Part shown: piece after piece, positions 1 to 8,862 of the stretch
How positions within the stretch are numbered: position 1 is the first letter of the stretch
Layout: each line of letters opens with the position of its first letter
From: Crocinitomicaceae bacterium
Lineage (GTDB): Bacteria; Bacteroidota; Bacteroidia; Flavobacteriales_D; Crocinitomicaceae
Assembly (NCBI GenBank): GCA_016719925.1
Contig: JADJYC010000016.1
Span: 1 to 64,000, forward strand
Length of the DNA: 64,000 nucleotides
Reading direction: 5' to 3'
The notes under the pieces: model-generated
Database searches by the model: none
Seen by the model: only the letters and a program-made list of their open reading frames with translations
Told to the model about the DNA's origin: nothing
Translations under genes and position numbers: made by a program

Positions 1-500
1 GCAATTTATCTTTATTCAAAATCCACTCAAAGCAGATATCGCTTGTGGACCAATTCCAAAAGTGTGATTTACAACTTTGGTGCTAGTGCGCAGATACGCT
101 ATAAATTTTCTGATAAACTGACACTTAGTACAAACTTCACTTACGCGAAATTGGATAAAAAGAAGACAATGACGGACTTGAAGATGGATTTAATACACCT
201 TCCATTTCAGTCAATAGTTCATTAACAGGCGAAAAATTATGGAGAAATTTTGGTGCCGGAATTACAGGAAGATACCAGTCTTCATTTGACTATGTATCAT
301 TTTTGGTAAGCGGTACAGTACCTGCTTACTGGACATTAGATGCTCAGATAAATTACGTTTTTGGAAAAAGCGGATTCACCCTGAAAGCAGGAGCAACAAA
401 CCTGCTGAATAAAACGTATTACAGCATTCTGGGAGGATCAGCCCTTGGAGGATTGTATTATTTTTCCGTAATTTTTGATTCCGCAAAGAGAAAAAAATAA
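1..500 (+). CDS. TonB-dependent outer-membrane receptor, C-terminal part (frameshifted)
   Basis: The 3' end of a TonB-dependent receptor; the gene begins before the window. The translation shows alternating beta-strand segments (NFGASAQIRYKFSDKLTLST, then LDAQINYVFGKSGFTLKAGATN) and ends with the family's typical late motif ATNLLNKTYY and a final aromatic-rich strand, so it is the end of the beta-barrel. The first part reads in frame 1 and the last part in frame 3. Adding one A to the A5 run at 157-161 joins them through an acidic loop (KKEDNDGLEDGFN), so a single-base deletion, probably a sequence error, is likely. The substrate cannot be told from this fragment. The MbnP-like gene that converges on it would fit a metal-related role, but that is only inference. 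Confidence 0.8.
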
Positions 501-1337
501 TTAATCCGTTAATGACGTTACTGAAAAAACATCTCCCCCGTTTTCTCTCATCAAAACTTGTGCATTATAATCATCCATCAATCCGTTATAAGATGTATTC
601 AAATCCCATGTGGTTGGATTTTTAAACCACTCAGCAACATTCATTTCAAGATAAACATGGATGGATTCACCAAAATTTTTTTCAGTAAATGGTAATTTTA
701 TCCAAATGTAATTTTCAGGATAGGTTGTTGTTGCTCCTGCATCATTTTTGATTGTGCTTCCGCTATGGTAGGCATAACCAATGGTGTCATCCGCTGAATT
801 AATGTATCTGCCTTCCAGCTGAAGATGATGATAACCGCCTCCCAATGATTCAGGCTATCCCCAGTTCACAGAATTCAAATCTGAATAAGCACCGGAAATA
901 TTATCTTCCTGATTAAAACCTATAAGAAAACCAATTCCATTATAACTGTTTTGCAGCACAGGTCCGCTGAGCGTATAGGATAATGTGCTGTTATCTGCAA
1001 GATCAACATAATGATATTCATCGGTCATTAAACTATCACCATCAGTGGTATAAAAACGAATATCCGAAATATGGTATTTCAGTTTATTTATACTCAGCGT
1101 AGTTCCAAACTCATTGGTAAAAATAAGATCTTCAAAAACAGAACTGTTCACCTGCTGCAAATCAAAAACATGATTAAAATGAATGGTTGTTGTTGTCAGA
1201 GGAGGGTATTCACAGGAACCATCATCTTTCTTAGCCTTTTCTTCATAATTCAACGCCAGCGGATCAGTACATCCCTTGCGATGACAGGATGAAACAAAAA
1301 GAATTAGGACGAATAAAATAAAAAACCGGGAACTCAT
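501..1337 (-). CDS. MbnP-like lipoprotein interrupted by an in-frame stop
   Basis: Two ORFs in the same frame form one protein of about 277 residues. It has a lipoprotein signal peptide (FVSSC, Cys about residue 18), a short Cys-containing stretch (CTDPLALNYEEKAKKDDGSC) resembling the calcium-type segments of Bacteroidota surface proteins, then a domain with FNHVF, INKLKYHISDIRFYTTDG and YNGIGFLIGFN. These match my recollection of the MbnP family (metal-linked periplasmic proteins often found beside TonB receptors and cytochromes). The family's W...Y..LEG block is present (VNWG ... GGGYHHLQLEGRY) but a TAG codon at 855-857 lies inside it. No frameshift is involved. Either a nonsense mutation or a base-call error explains it. 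It converges with the receptor 3' end. Confidence 0.6.
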
Positions 1338-1449
1338 AAATTGAAATTTTCAATTACAAAGTTCACCCGGTTTTAATTAAAACGCTATGACATTGATCAT
1401 AGGAGTCTGAAATATGTATTTGCTTTCAAAACTCCTTTCCCGGGTATAT

Positions 1450-3753
1450 TCAGGAGACTGTTGATGATTCCTTTTTCTCCTGCAGCAACGATGCTCTGCG
1501 CTTAACCAGTCTTTCATTATTTTCATCGTTGTTGAGATGATAATGACGCAATTCATGTTCCTTTTGTCTGTGTGAACTGAAATGTGTAACCCTTTTCAGA
1601 TACCCGATAACACGAGTTGCATAATCCACATTTTTGGATCCGCACTTGCCACAACTTTGTTTTGTCTCTTTATCAATGTGATTACATTGGTTACAGATGG
1701 TTATTTTAATGTTGAAGCAAAAATAATTACATCCGGTTTTGGCAGCAACACAAAGCAATTTTTCAAATGCTTCAGCTGTGGCATATGACTCAAGATTCAT
1801 ATGCAGTGCAGAGCCACCATCCAGGTACTGAATAATTTCTTTACCATGTAAAACAAATTTATCAAGCATGTTTGTTGCATCATCTTCTACAACATAGAAG
1901 TATGAATTATAACAATCGCGCGGTACAAAATATCCGTCTTTACGATCCCATGTTGCATTTTTTACACCCAGATTTTCAGCCGGAACAAATTCAGTATTGA
2001 ACATGTAACCGTAATTCTTTTTTGCTTCTTTGTTGCTGTCAAAAATAACTTTCAGCTGTCCGGAAACAAAATCTTTGTATGTGGAATTATTACTGACTTC
2101 AATACCGAGACTTTCTGCTGCCTCCACCATTCCGTTAATTCCTATCGTCAGGAACTGTTTTTCCAGTGAAATAAATCCGGCTGAATAAACCGGCAGCATA
2201 TTTGCAGCCTCATACTCCCCTACCAATTTTCTGAATGCTACCTGATATTTTTGAATTTTTTCCACTTCATTTTTCAGATCACGTCCATCCTGAACCAAAC
2301 GATTCATATTTAACGTAATGACATTAATTGAACCGGTGGAAACTCCTCCCGCTCCCAAACTGTAACTGAATGTATTGTCGGTCATTTCATTTCTTAAACG
2401 GCAACATGAAGCAAGACTGTCTGCACTTTCTGACTGATAGATAAAAAATGAATTTCCATCACTTAGTTCTTTGGCGCACATGGATGAAAAATCTTTGTCT
2501 CTTGGAGCACCATTTTCAACCAGCATGGCTGCAGTTACAACCGGAAAAGTAAGAACGGCTTTGCATCGCTCCTGATTAAACCAGGACATAAAATATTGCT
2601 GAAGATCCTTCACGCTATCCCATTCAGGTTTGGTCATGTCAGGAAAAACAAAATTCCCGAACATGCTGTCATAATAATACTGGTCATAAATGGAAATATT
2701 CCAGAAAACCGATTGATACCCTCTGGCCGCGGCTGGCTGATTAACTGCGTAAACGACATGCTGCAGGTGATTACTAATTTGTTTGGTATGTGTTTTCAGA
2801 TAATCTTTTCCAAAATCTTTTTTGGCAAAATGATCAAAGTAAAGTAAAAACTCAACGGTAGCCAAAGCTCCTGCAAACTGCGAACTCACAGCAAAGACAA
2901 GATTGACAAATGAACCGCAGAAACTTTCAAGATGTTCGGGGGCCTTACTTTCTCCGCCAAGTTTTGTAAGACCGTCCAGCAAAAAAGGATACATGCTTAT
3001 GGAAGCACAGTAAGGTTTCAATGATGTTTCATCATGCACATAAATTTCATGCGATTCAATCTGTCTGAGATATTCATTGCCAAGTTCAGCACCAAATAAT
3101 TCACAGATCTTATTGTAAACCAAAGTACGGTTCACCTGAACATTAATATCCTTGTTCAATTCAGCTTCCATGGTTGCAATATTTTTGGAAGACACATTGG
3201 CATTGGCATCCATCGTAGATCCGCTTGCTGCATTTTCAGCTTTGATGTAATTCTGGATAAAGGCAATTTTGTCGTTGATCTGGTTAGTTGTTAGTCTTAT
3301 CATACATTCTTTTTTAAATAAGTGATTCAGATTTTTATTGGTACTCACCTCAATAAATTTCTGATTGGTATTTTGCGAATCCAGCCCTCCGTTTGAAGAA
3401 ATCCATCGCCCCGTTTTTAAGTAAGTCAATTCCTTTTTAATGTTTGGTTCAACATCATCACAACCGGTATAAAGACAGGTTTTCAATCCTCTTTGTGCTG
3501 CTGTCTTTAAATGATCAACCAGATGAATTTGTTCCCATTCTCCGCCCATAAATAATACACAGGTAATCAGTCCGTGATATTTATTAAGTTCTCTTACAAA
3601 GACCGAATGAGATAATTCCTGACCGGCATTTTTCTTCCATAAAAAAGGAGAGTGACATCCGTCACAGCGCAGCTCACAGCCGCAAATTGAAAAGCATAAG
3701 CTGATTTCGTTGGGTACTTCCTGCAATACGATATCTGCTTTATAGAAATTCAT
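1450..3753 (-). CDS. nrdD: Anaerobic (class III) ribonucleotide reductase: NrdG activase fused to NrdD
   Basis: Residue numbers are counted from the upstream TTG at 3822; the first good ATG (3753, residue 24) is the likelier start. Residues 24-173 are an NrdG-like radical-SAM activase with CxxxCxxC at Cys49/53/56 (CELRCDGC) and a GGE motif (FMGGEWE). Residues 174-790 are an NrdD catalytic subunit: MDANANVSSKNIAT near its start, the SCCRLRNEM active-site stretch, a four-Cys zinc site (CNQC...CGKC), and the glycyl-radical motif RVIGYL with Gly740. It reduces ribonucleotides without oxygen. No ATP-cone is seen; the NrdD part is only about 617 residues. Activase and reductase are usually separate genes, commonly nrdD then nrdG; here they read through in one frame at LFKKE-C-MIRL (about 3306) with the activase first. 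A weak TGAT-N4-CTCA site (3919-3930) lies upstream. Confidence 0.85.
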   Translation of the reverse strand: MNFYKADIVLQEVPNEISLCFSICGCELRCDGCHSPFLWKKNAGQELSHSVFVRELNKYHGLITCVLFMGGEWEQIHLVDHLKTAAQRGLKTCLYTGCDDVEPNIKKELTYLKTGRWISSNGGLDSQNTNQKFIEVSTNKNLNHLFKKECMIRLTTNQINDKIAFIQNYIKAENAASGSTMDANANVSSKNIATMEAELNKDINVQVNRTLVYNKICELFGAELGNEYLRQIESHEIYVHDETSLKPYCASISMYPFLLDGLTKLGGESKAPEHLESFCGSFVNLVFAVSSQFAGALATVEFLLYFDHFAKKDFGKDYLKTHTKQISNHLQHVVYAVNQPAAARGYQSVFWNISIYDQYYYDSMFGNFVFPDMTKPEWDSVKDLQQYFMSWFNQERCKAVLTFPVVTAAMLVENGAPRDKDFSSMCAKELSDGNSFFIYQSESADSLASCCRLRNEMTDNTFSYSLGAGGVSTGSINVITLNMNRLVQDGRDLKNEVEKIQKYQVAFRKLVGEYEAANMLPVYSAGFISLEKQFLTIGINGMVEAAESLGIEVSNNSTYKDFVSGQLKVIFDSNKEAKKNYGYMFNTEFVPAENLGVKNATWDRKDGYFVPRDCYNSYFYVVEDDATNMLDKFVLHGKEIIQYLDGGSALHMNLESYATAEAFEKLLCVAAKTGCNYFCFNIKITICNQCNHIDKETKQSCGKCGSKNVDYATRVIGYLKRVTHFSSHRQKEHELRHYHLNNDENNERLVKRRASLLQEKKESSTVS

Positions 3754-3918
3754 TTTTGGTTTGGTTGCGTTTTCCAAAATAGATTCTACATCCTCTTGAA
3801 AATGAACGTCAGACAAGACCAATTAACATTGATTGTGTTTACAATTAAAAAATTGACACAAAAACATCCTTCTGAAAAGACCTTCAGAAAATAAATTCCT
3901 TCGCATCATTTCAAATTA

Positions 3919-3930
3919 TGATTTTGCTCA
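3919..3930. promoter_or_regulatory. Weak FNR/DNR-like palindrome before the reductase gene
   Basis: TGAT-TTTG-CTCA differs by one base from the TGAT-N4-GTCA pattern found before several neighbours. It lies about 165 bp upstream of the ATG chosen for the reductase and about 97 bp upstream of the alternative TTG. A class III reductase is an expected target of anaerobic control, but the match alone is weak. Confidence 0.25.
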
Positions 3931-4049
3931 TAGTTATCACGAAAAGCCAGTATTTTCAATAGATTAAACACCCTGTACAGATAAGTTATTGACAAGAATT
4001 TTGTTTTCAACAATTTGAAGTTAGAGAATGGAAAAAGAAAAATCGGCAA

Positions 4050-4702
4050 TTATTTTGCGGATGCTATCTCTCTGAGTTTTTTGAGATCTTTAATAACAAT
4101 AGTTTTATTATCGGTATCAATGACCTTTTCCTTTTGAGTTCTGCCAAAGCGCGGATTGTACTTTCATAAGTTGTAATAGCGCGATTTGCCAGATCCTGCC
4201 GCGAGATTGTAAAATTCAATTCACCTGTTTTCGGATTTGCGCCAAAGGCTTCATAATTCATTAGTACGGCACTTGCAATTCTGTTGACAACCGGTAAATG
4301 CATAGTCTTTTCTTCAGAATGCTTTAGTTCATCAGCAAACAATGTCATCAGTTTGTAACTGAATTCCGCATTTGTTTTTGCCAGCACTTCAAAAGTTTTA
4401 CGCGGAATAAAAAGTAAACTGGAGTCTGTTAACGCCTGGGCAGAAACGTGATAAATCCAATCACCGCCAACACCTCTGTGTCCAAGAATGTCTGAATCAC
4501 CGGCAAGCCTGAGCAATGATTCATTTCCCAGATTGTCCTTTGAAAATACTTTTACCTTTCCCTGCACTACCTCATAAATCCCGAGGGCTTTTTCGCCGTC
4601 ATGAAAAATCATTTCTTTTGCCGGCACATGTATCATTTTGCTGCTTGCATTGATCAGATCAAGCCAAGCGCCTGTACAACACTCTTTGATAAAACTTTTC
4701 AT
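4050..4702 (-). CDS. Crp/Fnr-family transcription regulator (one frameshift near its end)
   Basis: A Crp/Fnr regulator of about 217 residues: N-terminal cyclic-nucleotide-binding-like beta-roll (IYEVVQGKVKVFSKDNLGNE, LRLAGDSDILGHRGV), a dimer helix, and a C-terminal winged helix-turn-helix (ISRQDLANRAITTYESTIRA). The recognition helix has E and R in an E-x3-R arrangement, comparable to the TGA-reading residues of FNR/DNR. It lacks FNR's N-terminal cysteine set (only an adjacent CysCys at residues 8-9), so it is more likely of the DNR/heme or other non-iron-sulfur kind. After AELK the frame is lost; adding one A to the A4 run at 4132-4135 restores a normal end (KEKVIDTDNKTIVIKDLKKL) with a stop at 4050-4052. 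It is the obvious candidate to bind the TGA-N6-TCA palindromes in this region, one of which (4815-4826) precedes it. Confidence 0.85.
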
Positions 4703-4814
4703 TATTCTCTCCTTCTGTTAAATCCTAACGTTGTAAAATCAAGCCATCATCTGCCCTTTAATTCAGAACTTCATATATCTGATACAAAACTAATGCAATC
4801 AAAAAAGGTTAAAA

Positions 4815-4826
4815 TGATTCTGATCA
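4815..4826. promoter_or_regulatory. FNR/DNR-like palindrome upstream of the Crp/Fnr gene
   Basis: Exact TGAT-TCTG-ATCA in the 148-bp gap between moaA and the Crp/Fnr gene, about 113 bp before the latter's start codon. It would allow autoregulation. It matches the half-site pattern of seven other promoter regions in this window. Confidence 0.5.
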
Positions 4827-4850
4827 GCCAGAAGAGAGATTTTCAGATAA

Positions 4851-5857
4851 CTATCCGCCAATTGTAGTCATTGAACGGTTAGCTAAAAGCGTTTTCAATG
4901 CATCCGGATCTTCAAACGAATCAACACCCCCGCGCATTTTTTTCTTGTTGTAAATGGAATCAAGAATCAATGGCTGGATATCCTGCTGATTTCTAAGCGC
5001 ACCCAGCAGATCTGTCTCTGATTGTGAAAAAAGACAGTTCTTAATTTTTCCGTCAGCCGTTAAACGAATACGATTACAGCTATCACAGAAAGGATTTGTC
5101 ACACTGGCAATAATTCCAAAATTACCCAATGCACCTTTTAGTTTAAAATTTCTGCAGGTATCATTTGGTTTTGATTCTGTCGCAATAATATTTTCTTCTC
5201 CAAAATAGAGCTGCAGACTTTCAATAATTTCACGGTAAGAAACTTTTTCTCCCAGTTCCATTTATTTCCGTCAAATGGCATAAATTCGATAAAACGCACC
5301 TGTACATTTTTATCTTTTGTCCAGTTTACGAAATCAAATATTTCATGATCATTTACACCACGCATCACTACCACATTCACTTTTGTATTAAAACCGTTCT
5401 GAATCAGCAAGTCAATGTTATTCATGATCCGTCTGAAATAATTCCTTCTTGAAATTTTTTCAAAATTTTGAGAGCTGAGAGAATCCAGACTCACATTTAT
5501 GGATTTCAATCCGGCTGATTTAAAATCTTCCAGATACTGGTCAACCAAAATACCATTTGTAGTTATGGCAAGTTCAACCGGCAATTTTGAAAGTTCATGA
5601 ATGATTTCAGCGATATTCTTTTTAATCAGCGGTTCACCTCCTGTCAGACGGATTTTTTTTACCCCCATACTGACAAATGTTTTTGCAATGGTGAGCGTTT
5701 CTTCCGTTGACATGAATTCTGATTTTTCACGCAACGGAATTCCCTCTTCAGGCATACAATAGAAACACCTGAGATTACAACGCTCTGTTAATGATATCCG
5801 GAGATAATCATGAACCCTGCCGAACTGATCGGTTATATTATTCTTTAGGTTTTGCAC
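4851..5857 (-). CDS. moaA: GTP 3',8-cyclase MoaA, molybdenum cofactor synthesis (frameshifted)
   Basis: MoaA is a radical-SAM enzyme that starts molybdopterin synthesis from GTP. The N-terminal CxxxCxxC is at Cys27/31/34 (CNLRCFYC) with the GGEPL motif at about 74-78; the C-terminal half carries the second cluster ligands (CDSC...C in NPFCDSCNRIRLTADG) and the protein ends in Gly-Gly, both diagnostic of MoaA. The two halves lie in different frames; adding one A to the A5 run at 5244-5248 joins them (WNWEKKVSYREII) into a protein of about 335 residues, the normal length. Its start overlaps the hemerythrin gene by 20 bp, so the two form an operon. Moco supply next to narK genes suggests a nitrate-respiring host, though no nitrate reductase is in the window. 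Confidence 0.93.
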
Positions 5858-6569
5858 TTTCTATTTTCTGAATTATTTCTTCCAATTCTTCTTTTGAGAG
5901 TAATTTCTGCGCCAGCGGAAAAATAGTATTATCTTCTCTGAAAACATGCAGTTTCAGTAATTCAACCAGCTCTTTTCCGTTGTGAAATGCCACGTCCAGA
6001 ACTAAAAACCGTGAATGACTATCCGGGAGTCTTGCTGCCAGGCCCAGAAAATTAAAGACCAGTGAACCCAGCTGAATAAACTTCACATGATCATCTTCCA
6101 TTAAATCAATCGCGGTAATATTATCCAATCCATGTTCTCCGGTCTTGATCATACGGTCATTCAGAATTGGAAATAAATACCTTTCCTCTTTTTTATTGTG
6201 CGGAAGTATTTCACTATCCAGATACGTAAAGAACTTATTGAATACCTGATTGGTTTCATCTGAAAGAATATATTTTGATTCTTTGAAATCATTCAATCCT
6301 TTATCAAACTCATCTACCACCTGAATGAGCTGTTTGTGCTCATCAATGAATTCATTCAAAAAAGGATGGAGATCATTCATATCAACTCCTTTTATTCTTG
6401 CACGCTCGGTATCATATGCTTCAGGCGGATCCATCGGAGAAAATTCCTCCAGGTTTTCATCTTTTACCGCATTTCTTAAAATCGGATCTTCCTCTTTTAG
6501 TTTTTTATTGATCTCCTTATCTGAGGCTTTACCGTCTATCCTCTTGCCACTTTTGTCTATTATTTTCAT
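5838..6569 (-). CDS. Hemerythrin-domain protein
   Basis: A 243-residue soluble protein. Residues 1-80 are charged and poorly characteristic (DPPEAYDTERARIKG). Residues 85-235 form a hemerythrin-type four-helix bundle with the expected His/Glu ligands: EFIDEHKQL, EILPHNKKEERYLFP, EDDHVKF and LKLHVFREDNTIFP. Such domains hold a diiron site that binds or senses O2 or NO. The gene is first in an operon with moaA (20-bp overlap), and an exact TGAT-N4-ATCA palindrome is 55 bp upstream. With RIC nearby, a role in NO or oxygen handling under low oxygen is a reasonable inference; the exact function is unknown. Confidence 0.8.
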   Translation of the reverse strand: MKIIDKSGKRIDGKASDKEINKKLKEEDPILRNAVKDENLEEFSPMDPPEAYDTERARIKGVDMNDLHPFLNEFIDEHKQLIQVVDEFDKGLNDFKESKYILSDETNQVFNKFFTYLDSEILPHNKKEERYLFPILNDRMIKTGEHGLDNITAIDLMEDDHVKFIQLGSLVFNFLGLAARLPDSHSRFLVLDVAFHNGKELVELLKLHVFREDNTIFPLAQKLLSKEELEEIIQKIESAKPKE

Positions 6570-6623
6570 GTCTGATGCGTTATGTCTGAGTGTAAATATC
6601 GATACATCGCAAAACCTAAAACA

Positions 6624-6635
6624 TGATATAAATCA
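6624..6635. promoter_or_regulatory. FNR/DNR-like palindrome before the hemerythrin-moaA operon
   Basis: Exact TGAT-ATAA-ATCA, centred about 60 bp upstream of the start codon. The same 12-mer occurs before the RIC gene at 9638-9649, a striking repeat of a full site in two nitrosative-stress promoters. Confidence 0.6.
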
Positions 6636-6660
6636 GAAAATGAGGAGACATTAAGCAAAA

Positions 6661-6685
6661 AGCGGAAATCCTGAGGATTTCCGCT
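6661..6685 (-). terminator. Rho-independent terminator of the porin gene
   Basis: A perfect 11-bp stem (AGCGGAAATCC / GGATTTCCGCT) with a three-base loop, followed on the minus strand by TTTTG. It lies 25 bp after the porin stop codon. Confidence 0.75.
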
Positions 6686-6709
6686 AACTGTCATTTCAAA
6701 GATTAATCG

Positions 6710-8029
6710 TTATTTCTGCTCAAACAAAACGGGTTTCAACACAACCATAACATATGCCCAGTTAGAAATTTCTGTTCTGTCACCGGTTTTGATTGCTTCC
6801 ATGGTTTCTGTTGCAAGCATGTGAGAATATCCGAGTTTACACTGAACACCCTGTGTAATTTGAAAACCTCCGGTAAAATCAATCTCCGTTCCAAGGTAAG
6901 GACTCATAGCAGTATAATTACCGGTTGCAACAAGTTCCGTTTTATCAAGCACATCTGCATTGGCCATAAAAATATGTCCTGCAAGTTCTAAAGAGTATTT
7001 TTCTTTTTTGTATTCAATTCCAAGATACGCATCATTCAGACCAACACTGCCAATGTGATTTCCAACGTAGAAGTAATCCATGTATCCGTTGAATTTGTGG
7101 TTTGTACCAAAATACGGATTGAAGGCATGTTGTACATCTTTGTATGCTTTTGTCGTATCAGTCTGACTGTTTCCTGAAATCATTTCAAATCCTGCAAAAA
7201 TTTTCAGCGGCTCTTTAATCTGGAATGCCAGATCAAGATTAAGCAGATAACCACTCACTGATTTTGCAGGCCAGGTATTTGTGCTTCCCAGCTGATAAAA
7301 CAGATTACTGCTTGCAGAAAATTTTCCTTTTTTGTACATCAGACGTGTCCCGGCAGTCAGTGTATAATTGTCCTGATAAACCGGATTATTATTTACGTCA
7401 ACAAAATTCACCTGCTGACCAAGTCCAAGCGCAAGAACGCTGAAATTAAAATCGTCATTCACTTTATAATTGGCCCAGGCATACTGCATGGTTTTATAAC
7501 TTTTTAAAACGGTGTAACTATTGGTATTGTATTGAGCACCGTCTTGATTATAGGCTCCTCCAAAATCCAGTTTGAATTTTTCTTTCCTGAACTGAAATAC
7601 AACTCCGTCATGACTTCTTGCCTGTTGCGCCCACTCCACATTTCCAAGCATCCGGTGATCATCATAAACTAATTCCTGACGACCAAATTTCATTGCCCAG
7701 CTATCAGTAAAATGAGCAATACCATAAGCTTCGTGAATTGAAACTCCATAATCTTCATTGGTAACCAGCTGACTCTGACTTCCCCACACTCTTACATCCT
7801 GCAATGATGTTCTGAATTCAATTTTATCTTTTTTGTAATCAAATGTGATACGTGTACGCTGGTCAACAAAAGATCCTGCGGTCATGGCTGAATCAGCCAG
7901 TGCCTGAAATCCGTGCCGGTATTCAAAACGAGGTCTTACCTCGCCTGTAATTTTTAACTGGGCAAAAGCACCTGAAGTGGCCAGACTCATGGCGCAGAAC
8001 AGGACAGTGTGTTTGAATGAGGTTTTCAT
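6710..8029 (-). CDS. Alginate-export-family outer-membrane beta-barrel (porin-like)
   Basis: A 439-residue barrel protein with a clean signal peptide (MKTSFKHTVLFCAMSLATSG then AFAQ). I choose the ATG at 8029 because ten upstream residues would precede a perfect signal sequence. The mature part begins LKITGEVRPRFEYRHGF and continues as alternating aromatic strands with periplasmic turns (FGRQELVYDDHRMLGNVEWA), the pattern of the Alginate_exp family. In Bacteroidota such proteins are commonly general or anion porins and need not export alginate; no alginate gene is nearby. Its neighbours (MoaA, hemerythrin, RIC, NarK) suggest a barrel made under nitrate-respiring conditions. It ends with a strong terminator. 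Confidence 0.75.
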   Translation of the reverse strand: MKTSFKHTVLFCAMSLATSGAFAQLKITGEVRPRFEYRHGFQALADSAMTAGSFVDQRTRITFDYKKDKIEFRTSLQDVRVWGSQSQLVTNEDYGVSIHEAYGIAHFTDSWAMKFGRQELVYDDHRMLGNVEWAQQARSHDGVVFQFRKEKFKLDFGGAYNQDGAQYNTNSYTVLKSYKTMQYAWANYKVNDDFNFSVLALGLGQQVNFVDVNNNPVYQDNYTLTAGTRLMYKKGKFSASSNLFYQLGSTNTWPAKSVSGYLLNLDLAFQIKEPLKIFAGFEMISGNSQTDTTKAYKDVQHAFNPYFGTNHKFNGYMDYFYVGNHIGSVGLNDAYLGIEYKKEKYSLELAGHIFMANADVLDKTELVATGNYTAMSPYLGTEIDFTGGFQITQGVQCKLGYSHMLATETMEAIKTGDRTEISNWAYVMVVLKPVLFEQK

Positions 8030-8332
8030 AACGTGATTATTTGTAATATTCAGACTCAAAGGTCAGCTCATCATCATATTCAAAATATGATATTAAACAG
8101 GTATTTTGAAATATGACATTTTTCATATTTTCTGATCTCTGAACAGGAAGTACCGACCACCAGTGCTGTAATCCCATTAATTGCAAAGGGAAGAACAATC
8201 AGGAATAAAAATTTACTCCGCATCAGCAACCTTTACCTAAAAAAAGGATGCGATTATTCATGTTTTTTTTATGATGATCGTCATAATAATGATATGATTT
8301 TGGAAGTATCTTTGGTTTAAAATAAATTCAAG
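8030..8332. other. Divergent intergenic region between the porin and the 153-aa gene
   Basis: 303 bp without a gene. It holds an imperfect palindrome around 8108-8133 (GAAATATGA ... TCATATTTTC) that includes a near FNR-like site TGAC-ATTT-TTCA (8114-8125) about 90 bp before the porin, and TGAT-GATC-GTCA (8272-8283) about 50 bp before the rightward gene. Nothing else is recognisable. Confidence 0.5.
8272..8283. promoter_or_regulatory. FNR/DNR-like palindrome before the 153-aa gene
   Basis: TGAT-GATC-GTCA, embedded in a longer inverted repeat (TTATGA ... TCATAA). It sits 50 bp upstream of the start codon. Confidence 0.5.
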
Positions 8333-8794
8333 ATGAAGACACAACTGGCATTGAACCCGGATACCGTAGAAGGAAGTGAACTGGTACAGGAAACTTTTGA
8401 ATTCTGGTTTTCAGACAGGGAACACATTCGTTCACCTTTTCCGGCTTATATTCAAAATGATCTGAAACGAATCTCAACCGAACGTTTTTTTGGCTGGGCA
8501 AAAAATCTGAAAGAAGAAGCCAAAGATGAAATGAATGAAGAGATGATAGGAGAAAAATTTGAAGAAATCATTTTTGATGCAGCGACACAACTTGTTAAAA
8601 CAGATGATGAACGCATTACTATTCTTTATCCTTTCTTACCCCGTTGCGGCGATTCAATTATTGATGAACATCAGATCAGCGGCACTATAAAGGACCGCTG
8701 GATTGAACGGGATAATGACAAAGCACGTCTGAATGTTAAATTTGAAACCGCGGATAAAAATGAAAGAGAAACCTCTTTTGAGCTGCCTCTTTAA
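8333..8794 (+). CDS. Conserved-looking protein of unknown function (153 aa)
   Basis: I do not recognise the family. The protein is acidic, soluble, has no signal peptide or membrane segment, and contains one Cys (RCGDS). N-terminal WFSDREHIRSPFPAYIQND and helical KNLKEEAKDEMNEEMIGEKF suggest a small alpha/beta domain. It stands alone as the only rightward gene between leftward nitrosative-stress genes, with an FNR/DNR-like palindrome 50 bp upstream and a strong terminator after it, so it is its own transcription unit and probably belongs to the same response. Codon use resembles its neighbours. Nothing in the sequence gives a reaction. Confidence 0.75.
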   Translation: MKTQLALNPDTVEGSELVQETFEFWFSDREHIRSPFPAYIQNDLKRISTERFFGWAKNLKEEAKDEMNEEMIGEKFEEIIFDAATQLVKTDDERITILYPFLPRCGDSIIDEHQISGTIKDRWIERDNDKARLNVKFETADKNERETSFELPL

Positions 8795-8811
8795 TATTAC
8801 AAATTTGATTT

Positions 8812-8846
8812 AAAAAAAAGAGTCCGGTAAAACCGGACTCTTTTTT
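8812..8846. terminator. Bidirectional terminator
   Basis: Perfect stem AAAGAGTCCGG-TAAAA-CCGGACTCTTT with A-rich and T-rich flanks, placed between two convergent genes (stop codons at 8794 and 8863), so it can serve both. Confidence 0.9.
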
Positions 8847-8862
8847 CTTTTTATAGTTTCAA

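Noticed and set aside
855..857. TAG decoded as pyrrolysine
   Set aside because: No pyrrolysine genes are seen and the host group is not known to use it; a point change is far likelier.
4050..4702. Iron-sulfur FNR protein
   Set aside because: The N-terminal cysteine ligands of FNR are absent.
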